Part shown: in pieces, positions 15,214 to 22,068 of the stretch
Layout: every line of letters begins with the position of its first letter
Numbering within the stretch: the stretch's first letter is position 1
NCBI GenBank assembly: GCA_902802215.1
Contig: CADCLH010000045.1
Span: 1 to 28,489, forward strand
Source of the DNA: Oscillospiraceae bacterium
GTDB taxonomy: Bacteria > Bacillota > Clostridia > Oscillospirales > Oscillospiraceae
Reading direction: 5' to 3'
DNA: 28,489 nucleotides
Made by a program: the position numbers and the translations under genes
Notes under the pieces: model-generated
Told to the model about the DNA's origin: nothing
Seen by the model: the letters and a program-made list of their open reading frames with translations, nothing else
Databases searched by the model: none

Positions 15214-16309
15214 CGGCCCGGCAAAGGTGCTCCGTCCGGAGATTGAGCCGGGGCGGCGCGTGCTGGTGGTGTCCGACATTCACGGCAACCTGCCGTATTT
15301 TCACGGCGTGCTCGAGAGGGCCGGCTTCGGCGGAGACGACCTGCTGATCGTCGACGGCGACTTTCTCGAAAAGGGCGCGGAGAGCCTGAAGACCCTGCGC
15401 GAGGTCATGGCCCTGTGCGAGGGCGGCCGCGCGCTCGCCCTGATGGGCAACTGCGACGACTGGGCCGCCATCTATACCGAGACGACGGGCCGCTGGGCCG
15501 ACAGCATCCTCTCCTACATGCGCTGGCGCGGCTGCGGCCTGCTGTGGGACATGGCCCTCGAGCTCGGTCTGGACCCCGCCGCGATCACGGATTTCGCGGA
15601 TTTCAAGCGCCGTCTCGCAAAGCCCTTCGAGGCGGAGTTTGCCTTTCTCGCCTCCCTGCCCCACGCGCTCGAGACGGGCAGGTACGTCGTCGCCCACGCG
15701 GCGGTCTGTCCGGACCTGCCGCTCGAGGCGCACAGCATCGGCCAGCTCGTCAAGTGCGACGCCTGGTACCGACTCGGCTACGCCTTTGACAAGTGGGTGG
15801 TCGTCGGCCACTATCCGGTCGTCCTCTACGGGGACGGGATCGTCTGCGCCGACCCCATCGTGGACCGGGCGCGGCACATCGTCAATCTCGACGGGGGCTG
15901 CGTGCTCAAGGACGACGGACAGCTCAACTGCCTCGTGATCCCCGACATAACGAAGGACGACTTCTCCTTCGTCTCCTACGACCCCTTCCCCGCTTTCCGC
16001 GTGCTCTCCGATCAGGCCGCGTCCGAACGCTCGGCCTACATCCGCTGGGGCGACAGCCGGGTGGAGGTGCTCGAGCGGGGGCCGGAGTTCTCCCGCTGCC
16101 GCCACGTCCGCACCGGCTATGAGCTGGACATCCTGACGAAGTATCTGTTCAAGGCGGAGCGCTTCACCGACTGCAACGACTGCACCGACTATGTCCTGCC
16201 GCTGCGCGCGGGCGACGTCGTGCGCGTGGTGGAGACCAGCTCGCGCGGGTACTTCGTCAAGCACGGCGGCGTCTCGGGCTGGTACTTCGGAGAGTTGGAG
16301 GCGCTGTGA
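15200..16309 (+). CDS. Calcineurin-like metallophosphatase with C-terminal SH3-like domain
   Basis: A 369-residue cytoplasmic protein. Metal-site motifs run in order: VSDIHGN (24-30), VDGDFLEKG (51-59), MGNCDD (82-87), VVAHAAV and VVGHYPV, the full set for a two-metal phosphoesterase. Residues about 310-369 form an extra tail with DYVLPLRAGDVVRVVE and HGGVSGWYFGELE, an SH3-like pattern that could bind a partner or cell-wall peptide; with no signal peptide, a partner in the cytoplasm is likelier. Start ATG 15200 lies inside the end of the phosphatase-GNAT gene; ATG 15206 is an alternative. Its stop overlaps the next start (TGATG). Substrate unknown; ApaH/PrpE-like or Ser/Thr phosphatase activity are options. 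Confidence 0.9.
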   Translation: MSMYDGPAKVLRPEIEPGRRVLVVSDIHGNLPYFHGVLERAGFGGDDLLIVDGDFLEKGAESLKTLREVMALCEGGRALALMGNCDDWAAIYTETTGRWADSILSYMRWRGCGLLWDMALELGLDPAAITDFADFKRRLAKPFEAEFAFLASLPHALETGRYVVAHAAVCPDLPLEAHSIGQLVKCDAWYRLGYAFDKWVVVGHYPVVLYGDGIVCADPIVDRARHIVNLDGGCVLKDDGQLNCLVIPDITKDDFSFVSYDPFPAFRVLSDQAASERSAYIRWGDSRVEVLERGPEFSRCRHVRTGYELDILTKYLFKAERFTDCNDCTDYVLPLRAGDVVRVVETSSRGYFVKHGGVSGWYFGELEAL

Positions 16310-16590
16310 TGGAAACGCTGCCGGCCTGCGCCGCGCTCTGGATGCTTGTCTGGAGCCTCGCGCTGTTTTCCCTGATGGGCCGGGACAAGCGTCTGGCCAG
16401 AATGGGCGCCCGCCGCATCCCGGAGAAGCGGCTGTTTCTGCTGGCGGCCCTCGGCGGGGCGGTCGGCGGGGTCGCCGGGATGGCCGTCTTTCGCCACAAG
16501 ACGAAGCACATGAGCTTTATCGTGGGCTTTCGCGCGCTGGCGCTGCTGCAGCTCGCGGCGCTGGTGTTTCTGACCGTAAAGTGCGCATAG
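16309..16590 (+). CDS. DUF1294 small membrane protein
   Basis: A 93-residue protein with hydrophobic segments at both ends and the DUF1294 core between them: GRDKRLARMGARRIPEKRL, then GGAVGGVAGMAVFRHKTKH. The family is widespread and of unknown function. ATG 16309 has TTGGAGG seven bases upstream; a GTG one codon earlier is also open. The start overlaps the metallophosphatase stop, so this is the third gene of the operon, and it ends just before a perfect palindromic terminator. Confidence 0.9.
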   Translation: METLPACAALWMLVWSLALFSLMGRDKRLARMGARRIPEKRLFLLAALGGAVGGVAGMAVFRHKTKHMSFIVGFRALALLQLAALVFLTVKCA

Positions 16591-16593
16591 AGG

Positions 16594-16630
16594 AAATCTC
16601 CCGGAGCGGTTAACCGCTCCGGGAGATTTT
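16594..16630. terminator. Bidirectional intrinsic terminator
   Basis: A perfect palindrome from 16594 to 16629 (16-bp stem, TTAA at the tip) ending in GATTTTGTTGTT on the plus side. It separates two convergent operons and has A-tracts matching on the other strand. Confidence 0.88.
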
Positions 16631-16641
16631 GTTGTTCGGTC

Positions 16642-17760
16642 TTATTCTTCCTTCGGCGTCTCCGAGCGCCGGACGAGCACCTTGTCGACGCGTCTGCCGT
16701 CCGACATTTCGAGCACCGTCACCTTCAGGCCGCCGCGCTCAAAGCTGTCGCCCTCCCGCGGGAAGCCGCCGAAGCACTCGAGCGTCCAGCCGCCGACGGT
16801 GGCGCTCTCGGCCTCGATGCTGTCCTCGGGCAGGCCCAGCAGCTCCTCCATCTCGGAGAGCATCATCGCGCCGTCCAGCTCGTACTCGCCCTCGGTGCGC
16901 TGCACGACCTCGGGCTCGACCACGTCGGTGTCGTCCCAGATGTCGCCGACGATCTCCTCGAGCACGTCCTCCATGCTCACCACGCCGAGCGTCCCGCCGT
17001 ACTCGTCGGTCACGACGGCCAGGTGCTGCTTGGCCCGGCGGAGCTGGTTGAGCACCGCGGGCAGCTTCATGGTCTTGTAGACATAGCAGGGCTTCATCAG
17101 CAGGCTCCGGATATCCACGTCTCCCCCGTCGGCCAGAGCCTTGAGGAAGTGGTTGAGATACAGCACGCCGATGATGTTGTCGACGCTGCCCTCGTACACG
17201 GGCAGGCGGGAGAACGGCGCGTCCTCGATCAGTCTGATGATGTCCGTCCACTTGTCCTCGATGTCGATGGCCATCATGTCCACGCGCGCGGTCATGACCT
17301 CGTGCGCGGAGATCTGGGAAAAGTCGATGGCCGAGCGCAGCAGCTCCGACTGATCCTCGTCCAGAACGTCCTCGTCCTCGGCGGTCTCGATGATGGAGTG
17401 CAGCTCCTCGACGGCCTCCCCGGCGTTCTCGCCCTCGTCGGGCTTGAGCCAGAAGGTCAGCAGCCACACGAGTCTGACCGTGAGCCACACCACGGGGAAC
17501 AGCAGGACCGTCAGCAGGCGCACCGTGTAGGAATAGCGCAGCGCGAGGCGGTTGGCGCTCTTTTTGGCGCAGATCTTCGGGATGCTCTCGCCGAAGATGA
17601 TGAGCAGGATCGTCAGGATCAGCGTGGCGAGCCAGGTCAGCGCGTCGCGGCCGGTCAGCAGCAGCACCAGCACCGAGGCCAGCGCCGAGGCGCCGATGTT
17701 GGCGAGGTTGTTGCCGATGAGGATGGCGCTGAGCGCGTCGTCAAAGTGCTCCAGGATCAC
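16642..17760 (-). CDS. CNNM/HlyC-CorC family protein with CBS pair, N-terminally truncated
   Basis: Member of the CNNM/CorC (hemolysin-related) family of metal-ion transporters: a membrane CNNM domain, two CBS domains and a C-terminal CorC_HlyC domain. What remains is ILEHFDDALSAILIGNNL, several membrane segments to about residue 110, CBS domains with FSRLPVYEGSVDNIIGV and HLAVVTDEYGGTLGVV, and the C-terminal domain with ATVGGWTLECFGGFP. The expected first helix and the AETAF-type segment are missing from this frame: they are partly found in another frame just upstream (17760-17822). The frame opens at GTG 17760, which has no ribosome site of its own. It is either a decayed gene, a product of internal initiation, or a sequence error. 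It is the second of two tandem paralogues. Confidence 0.8.
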   Translation of the reverse strand: MILEHFDDALSAILIGNNLANIGASALASVLVLLLTGRDALTWLATLILTILLIIFGESIPKICAKKSANRLALRYSYTVRLLTVLLFPVVWLTVRLVWLLTFWLKPDEGENAGEAVEELHSIIETAEDEDVLDEDQSELLRSAIDFSQISAHEVMTARVDMMAIDIEDKWTDIIRLIEDAPFSRLPVYEGSVDNIIGVLYLNHFLKALADGGDVDIRSLLMKPCYVYKTMKLPAVLNQLRRAKQHLAVVTDEYGGTLGVVSMEDVLEEIVGDIWDDTDVVEPEVVQRTEGEYELDGAMMLSEMEELLGLPEDSIEAESATVGGWTLECFGGFPREGDSFERGGLKVTVLEMSDGRRVDKVLVRRSETPKEE

Positions 17761-17822
17761 GAGAAGAAGCCGGAGAGCAGGATCAGCGCCAGGATGCCGA
17801 GGATCACAAGGGTCACGGTCAT
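17760..17822 (-). pseudogene. Detached 5' remnant of the truncated CNNM gene
   Basis: ATG at 17822 overlaps the stop of the upstream paralogue (ATGA, 17822-17819), the usual coupled start. It encodes 21 residues, a hydrophobic helix beginning MTVTLVILGILALI and ending SGFFS, as expected for a CNNM N-terminus, then meets TGA at 17759-17757. The downstream frame resumes at ILEHFDD with about 30 family residues lost and the frame shifted. Confidence 0.75.
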
Positions 17823-19102
17823 GTCGCGGCGCCCCCTTCCTTCTCCTCGGGCAGAAGGGTCACGCGCAGCTTGAGGATGCGGTTGTGGTCCATGCTCGAG
17901 ACCGTGACGGACAGCCGGTGGTAGCGGAAGCTGTCCCCGACCTTCGGGATCGCGGTGAACTGCTCATAGGCCCACTCGCCCATGAGGGTGTTGATGAGCT
18001 CCTCGTTCTCCTCCGGGTCCTCGTAGTCCAGGCGCTCGAACACGTCGCTGACGGACTCGTCCGACTCGACCTCGAACACGCCCTCGGTGATCTCGACGAT
18101 GGGCTCCTCGACCACGTCGTCCTCGTCCCAGATCTCGCCCACGAGCTCCTCGAGGATGTCCTCCACCGTCACGATGCCGAGCGTGCCGCCGAAGTTGTCG
18201 GTGACGACGGCGAGGTTGTGCTTTTCCTTTGCCATGACGGGCAGCAGCTCGTCGATGTTCGTGCTCTGGTGGACGAAGAAGGGCTTGTCCAGCAGGGAGC
18301 GGATGTCCAGACTCTCCCCCTCGCGGAGATAGGCCTTGATGTATTTGCGGATCTGCAAAATGCCGATGATGTTGTCGATGCTGCCCTCATAGACCGGCAG
18401 GCGGCTGTGGGTGTTGGACTTGATGCAGGCGAGGATCTCCGCGTGGCTGCTTTTGACGTCCAGCGCCGCCAGATCGACCCGCGGCGTGAGCACGTTTTCG
18501 ACCGTGACGTCCCCGAACTGCAGCGCGGAGGAGATCAGCTCCCCCTGCTCCTCGTTGAGGCTGCCCTCCTCGGTCATGTCCTCGATGATGTCATAGAGCT
18601 CGTCCTCGGTGACGGACTTCTCCGCGTCGCCGGGGGTATGGCGGGCCGCCGCCTGCCCCAGCGCGGTCAGAATCCTGCCGAGCGGGCGGAAAAGGCGCAT
18701 GAAAAACACCAGCGCGCCGGAGGTCGCCAGGGCCAGCTTGTCCGCGAACTTCTTGGCGATGCTCTTGGGCAGCATCTCACCCGCGAAAAAGACCACGACC
18801 GTGGTGATGAGCGTGCTGACGGAAACCGCGCCCAGGCCCCAGCGGCGCGTGACCGCGAGCGTGACAAGGGCGGCGGCGGAAACATGTACGATATTGGTGC
18901 CGATCAAAATCGCGGTGATCGCCTCGTCGAAGTGGTCGAGCACATAGAGGGCCTTCCTGGCCCGGGCGTCCCCCCGCTCCTCGGCGAGCCGGATGCGCGG
19001 ACGCGAGCACGAGGCGAACGCCGTCTCGGCCGCGGCGAAGTACATCGCGCAGAACAGCAGCAGTACGGCATAGAAAAACGGCAATCGACTGCCATCCTCC
19101 AT
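17819..19102 (-). CDS. CNNM/HlyC-CorC family transporter-like protein with CBS pair
   Basis: A 427-residue membrane protein with complete domain order. The CNNM domain has FFYAVLLLFCAMYFAAAETAF at the N-terminus, DHFDEAITAILIGTNI and FFAGEMLPKSIAKKFA. The CBS pair spans about 205-325 (SRLPVYEGSIDNIIGI and LAVVTDNFGGTLGIVTVEDILEE), and the CorC_HlyC domain ends the protein. The family includes magnesium and other divalent-ion exporters, with CBS domains sensing nucleotides; which ion applies here is not visible. Start ATG 19102 has GGGAG about a dozen bases upstream, a little far. It has its own promoter and is followed by an overlapping, damaged paralogue. Confidence 0.92.
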   Translation of the reverse strand: MEDGSRLPFFYAVLLLFCAMYFAAAETAFASCSRPRIRLAEERGDARARKALYVLDHFDEAITAILIGTNIVHVSAAALVTLAVTRRWGLGAVSVSTLITTVVVFFAGEMLPKSIAKKFADKLALATSGALVFFMRLFRPLGRILTALGQAAARHTPGDAEKSVTEDELYDIIEDMTEEGSLNEEQGELISSALQFGDVTVENVLTPRVDLAALDVKSSHAEILACIKSNTHSRLPVYEGSIDNIIGILQIRKYIKAYLREGESLDIRSLLDKPFFVHQSTNIDELLPVMAKEKHNLAVVTDNFGGTLGIVTVEDILEELVGEIWDEDDVVEEPIVEITEGVFEVESDESVSDVFERLDYEDPEENEELINTLMGEWAYEQFTAIPKVGDSFRYHRLSVTVSSMDHNRILKLRVTLLPEEKEGGAAT

Positions 19103-19141
19103 AGTGGGTTTTCCATCTCCCTCGGATAAAAATTGAGATAT

Positions 19142-19170
19142 AGTATAGCATGCCCTTCCGTTTCCGTCAA
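19142..19170 (-). promoter_or_regulatory. Promoter of the tandem CNNM genes
   Basis: Minus strand: TTGACG (19170-19165), 17 bp, TATACT (19147-19142). Transcription would begin near 19135, about 33 bases before the ATG. Confidence 0.75.
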
Positions 19171-19251
19171 TCGTTCCCCCGCAGATTTCCGACGGCGGCT
19201 GCGAAAAAGGAAGAATCGGGCAAAAAGCGTCTGTTCATCCGCGGCAGGCTA

Positions 19252-19260
19252 TGGTATACT
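19252..19260 (+). promoter_or_regulatory. Extended -10 promoter of the rRNA methyltransferase gene
   Basis: TGGTATACT carries the TGn extension directly before TATACT (19255-19260). The -35 at 17 bp is weak (TGTTCA, 19232-19237), as is usual for extended -10 promoters. Confidence 0.55.
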
Positions 19261-19296
19261 TTTTCTATCATATTCTTATTTACAAGGCGGTGCGGC

Positions 19297-20520
19297 ATGA
19301 AGCAGACGCGGGACTATCCCTTTTTCACCGTCAGCCGCAAGGGCGAACGCTGGACGGATCAGGGCCACCCCTGGATCTACGCCGCGGAGATCCAGGACAA
19401 GAGCGCGGAGCCGGAAAACGGCGCGCTCTGCGACGCATTCGGCGAGGGCGGGAAATATATCGGCACGGGCTTTTACAGCCGCGAGAGCAAGATCGGCCTG
19501 CGCCTCGTCTCCCGCAACGCCAACGACCGCTTTGACGCGGCCTTCTGGCGGCGGCGCGTGCAGTACGCCTGGGCCTACCGCAAGACGGTGCTGCGGGCTG
19601 AGGATCTCGGCTGCTGCCGCGTGATCTTCGGCGAGGCCGACGGCTTCCCGGGCCTCACGGTGGATCGCTTCTCCGGGCTTCTGGTCGCTCAGACCCTTTC
19701 GGTGGGGATCGAGCGCATCAAAGATCAGCTTTTTCCGATCATCGTGGAGGTCCTGCGCTCCGACGGGCAGACGATTTCCGGCCTGTACGAGCGAAACGAC
19801 GTCTCCATCCGCGCCCTCGAGGGTCTCAGTCAGGGCAAGGGCTGGTACGCACTCCCCGGCGAGACCCCGCCCGAAAGCGCCGTCACCGAGATCTGTGAGA
19901 ACGGCATCTACTACGCGGTCGATGTGGAGAACGGGCAGAAGACCGGCTTCTTCCTCGACCAGAAATACAACCGTCTGGCCGCGGCCAAGCTCGCGGAGGG
20001 CCGCCGGGTGCTCGACTGCTTCACGCACACGGGCTCCTTCGCCCTCAACGCGGCCAAGGGCGGGGCAGAGCATGTGACGGCGGTGGACGTGTCCGGGGAG
20101 GCCCTGCGCATGGCCGAGGCCAACGCCCGCCGCAACGGGCTGATCGACCGGATGGACTTCGTGGAGGCGGACGTGTTCGAGCTGCTGCCGGAGCTCAAAA
20201 AGGGCGAATACGACTTCATCATCCTCGATCCCCCGGCCTTCACCAAATCCCGCAAGACCGTCGACCGGGCGGAGCGCGGCTACCGGGAGATCAACCAGCG
20301 CGCCCTGCGGGCCCTGCCGCGCGGCGGCTACTTCGCCACCGCCTCGTGCAGCCACTTCATGCCGGCTTCTCAGTTCGAGCGGATGCTGCGCACAGCCTGC
20401 CTCGACGCCGGGGTGGAGCTGCGGCAGATCGAGGCGCGCCAGCAGGCGCCGGACCACCCGATCCTGTGGAACGTGCCGGAGACGGACTATCTCAAATTCT
20501 ATCTGTTTCAGGTCGTTTAG
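19297..20520 (+). CDS. Class I SAM-dependent 23S rRNA cytosine methyltransferase (RlmI type)
   Basis: A 407-residue enzyme that by family transfers methyl from SAM to carbon 5 of a cytosine in 23S rRNA (position 1962 in E. coli). The N-terminal PUA domain has GHPWIYAAEI; the EEHD-like middle has NGIYYAVDVENGQKTGFFLDQ-type residues; the Rossmann domain has VLDCFTHTGSFALNAA for SAM and LDPPAFTKSRK near residue 310. Family methyltransferases use cysteine and the ATASCSHFM block late in the chain is the likely catalytic one. ATG 19297 has AAGGCGG six bases upstream; the open frame before it is not family-like. The stop is immediately followed by a REP-like repeat with no intrinsic terminator, so read-through into the next operon is possible. 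Confidence 0.93.
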   Translation: MKQTRDYPFFTVSRKGERWTDQGHPWIYAAEIQDKSAEPENGALCDAFGEGGKYIGTGFYSRESKIGLRLVSRNANDRFDAAFWRRRVQYAWAYRKTVLRAEDLGCCRVIFGEADGFPGLTVDRFSGLLVAQTLSVGIERIKDQLFPIIVEVLRSDGQTISGLYERNDVSIRALEGLSQGKGWYALPGETPPESAVTEICENGIYYAVDVENGQKTGFFLDQKYNRLAAAKLAEGRRVLDCFTHTGSFALNAAKGGAEHVTAVDVSGEALRMAEANARRNGLIDRMDFVEADVFELLPELKKGEYDFIILDPPAFTKSRKTVDRAERGYREINQRALRALPRGGYFATASCSHFMPASQFERMLRTACLDAGVELRQIEARQQAPDHPILWNVPETDYLKFYLFQVV

Positions 20521-20563
20521 GAGACGGATTGCCACGCCAGTGTGCGCACTGGCTCGCAATGAC
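20520..20563. repeat. Short REP-like palindrome
   Basis: Starts at the last base of the methyltransferase stop codon. The core is ATTGC (20528-20532), a 7-bp stem GCCAGTG/CACTGGC (20536-20542 with 20547-20553, loop TGCG), and GCAAT (20556-20560), ending in GAC. The GATTGCCACG...CTCGCAATGAC outline is the form seen in many dispersed bacterial REP sequences; its family here is different from the one at 13019. Confidence 0.6.
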
Positions 20564-20583
20564 GTGCAAACGGGGGTCTTTAT

Positions 20584-20613
20584 CCAGAGTCTGGGCAGAA
20601 GCGCAGACTTTGG
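20584..20613 (+). other. Leader hairpin upstream of the DUF5058 gene
   Basis: A 10-bp stem with one G-T pair (20584-20593 with 20604-20613) and a 10-base loop, ending 15 bases before the GGGGGG ribosome site. No T run follows. No convincing promoter lies between the methyltransferase and this gene, so the hairpin may sit in a read-through transcript. Confidence 0.35.
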
Positions 20614-20642
20614 TTTTGAAAGGAAGAAAAGGGGGGATTTCT

Positions 20643-21380
20643 TTGGAATTCAGCGTCAACCATCCGGTTTTGTTCCTGCTCGCCGGGATCATCGTGCTGA
20701 TCGTGCTGGCGCAGTCGCTGTACTTTCTGCTCAAGGCGTGGCGGCGCGCGCGGGAGATCGGCATGGACACGGACAAGCTCCGGCGCGTCGCCATCGGCAC
20801 GGCGGTCTTCACCGTGGCCCCGGCGCTGGCCATCGTCATCAGCGTCATCAGCCTGTCCAAGAAGCTCGGCGTCCCGCTGCCCTGGATGCGGCTGAGCGTG
20901 GTGGGCGCGATCACCTACGAGACGCCCGCCGCGGCCAACGCCCTCAGCGCCATGGGGCTGGAGTGGGCCGAGGTCACAAGGCTCACCGCCACGCAGTACG
21001 TCACCGTCGCCGCGGTCATGACCATGGGCATCATGGTCGGCATCTGGCTGGTGCCGGTGGTCGGGAAAAAGCTCATCGGCGGCATGATCAAGCTCGAAAA
21101 GCGCGACAAGAAATGGGGCGAGATCTTCTCGGCCTCGCTGTTTCTCGGCATGATCTCCGCCTTCCTCGGCTATGTCTTCGACGACTTCACCGACGTGTTC
21201 CGCGGGGACCTTCGCGGCCTGATCCCGCCGCTGGTGATGCTGGTCTCGGCCTCGATGATGGGCGTGTGCGCGCTGGCGCTCAAAAAGCTCGGCTGGCGCT
21301 GGATGAACGACTACGCCCTGCCGATCAGCCTGCTCGTCGGCATGCTCAGCGCCATTCCCATCACGGCGATGCTCTCGTAA
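20643..21380 (+). CDS. DUF5058 membrane protein (putative subunit A of a two-part carrier)
   Basis: A 245-residue integral membrane protein with about six or seven hydrophobic segments, matching the clostridial DUF5058 family of unknown function. The start is TTG 20643 (MEFSVNHP), with AAGGGGGG six bases upstream; the frame is open earlier but reads through the repeat and the methyltransferase gene. Notable is AITYETPAAANALSAMG (about 89-105), preceded by an AP pair at 59-60. The next gene has the same arrangement, so the two proteins look homologous. A charged loop (LEKRDKKWGE) and FDDFTDVFRGD come after. Its stop is 13 bases before the next start. A transport role with its neighbours is inference. 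Confidence 0.85.
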   Translation: MEFSVNHPVLFLLAGIIVLIVLAQSLYFLLKAWRRAREIGMDTDKLRRVAIGTAVFTVAPALAIVISVISLSKKLGVPLPWMRLSVVGAITYETPAAANALSAMGLEWAEVTRLTATQYVTVAAVMTMGIMVGIWLVPVVGKKLIGGMIKLEKRDKKWGEIFSASLFLGMISAFLGYVFDDFTDVFRGDLRGLIPPLVMLVSASMMGVCALALKKLGWRWMNDYALPISLLVGMLSAIPITAMLS

Positions 21381-21393
21381 GGAGGGGATGAAG

Positions 21394-22056
21394 ATGAAAA
21401 AACAGCTCTCCTACATCGACTCCGTCCACCGCGACGGGCGCATCTGGAATTTCTCGATGGTGGTCATCCTGCTGCTCTACCCGATCGCGGTCGGGCTGAT
21501 CTTCGGCGCGCCGCTCGACTGGCGGGGCTTCGCCCTCGGCATGCTGTCCACGGCCCCGATGTACTGGGCCGTCGGCGTCATCGAGACCTTCACCTATGTC
21601 CCGATGCTCGGCGCGGGCGGCTCCTACCTCGCCTTCGTCACCGGCAACATCACCAACCTCAAGGCCCCCGCGGCCCTCAACGCGCTCGAGCTCTTCGGCG
21701 CGGACGTCAAGACCGAGGAGGGCGAGATCGTCTCGACCGTCGCCATCGCGGTCTCGAGCATCGTCACCACGCTCATCATCGTGCTCGGCGTCGTGCTCAT
21801 CACGCCGCTGACGCCGGTGCTCAACTCCCCCGTTCTGGCTCCGGCCTTTGACCAGATCCTCCCCGCCCTCTTCGGCGGCCTCGGCGTGGTGTACATCGCG
21901 CGCAACTGGAAGATCGCCGTCGCGCCGGTGACGCTGATGCTGATCCTCTTCATCACGATCCCGAACCTCGGCTCGGTGGTGGGCATTCTGGTGCCGGTCG
22001 GCGTGCTGGTCGCGCTCGGCGTCTCGCGCATCCTCTACAAGAAAAATCTGCTGTAA
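21394..22056 (+). CDS. Small membrane protein, likely partner of DUF5058 (subunit B)
   Basis: A 220-residue membrane protein with about six hydrophobic segments. ATG 21394 is chosen because GGAGGGG at 21381-21387 is six bases away; ATG 21388 would abut it. The polar N-terminus (residues 1-17) is followed by a helix, then an AP pair at 54-55, a short loop GAGGSYLAF, and GNITNLKAPAALNALELFG (about 85-102). This parallels the DUF5058 motif in spacing and residues. I do not recognise a named family. It lies between the DUF5058 gene and the M20 peptidase, with gaps of 13 and 12 bases, each with a strong ribosome site, so all are likely made together. Confidence 0.85.
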   Translation: MKKQLSYIDSVHRDGRIWNFSMVVILLLYPIAVGLIFGAPLDWRGFALGMLSTAPMYWAVGVIETFTYVPMLGAGGSYLAFVTGNITNLKAPAALNALELFGADVKTEEGEIVSTVAIAVSSIVTTLIIVLGVVLITPLTPVLNSPVLAPAFDQILPALFGGLGVVYIARNWKIAVAPVTLMLILFITIPNLGSVVGILVPVGVLVALGVSRILYKKNLL

Positions 22057-22068
22057 GGAGGCCGCCTC

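Noticed and set aside
17552..19129. 525-codon plus-strand frame opposite the CNNM genes
   Set aside because: Antisense shadow of two well-supported minus-strand genes.
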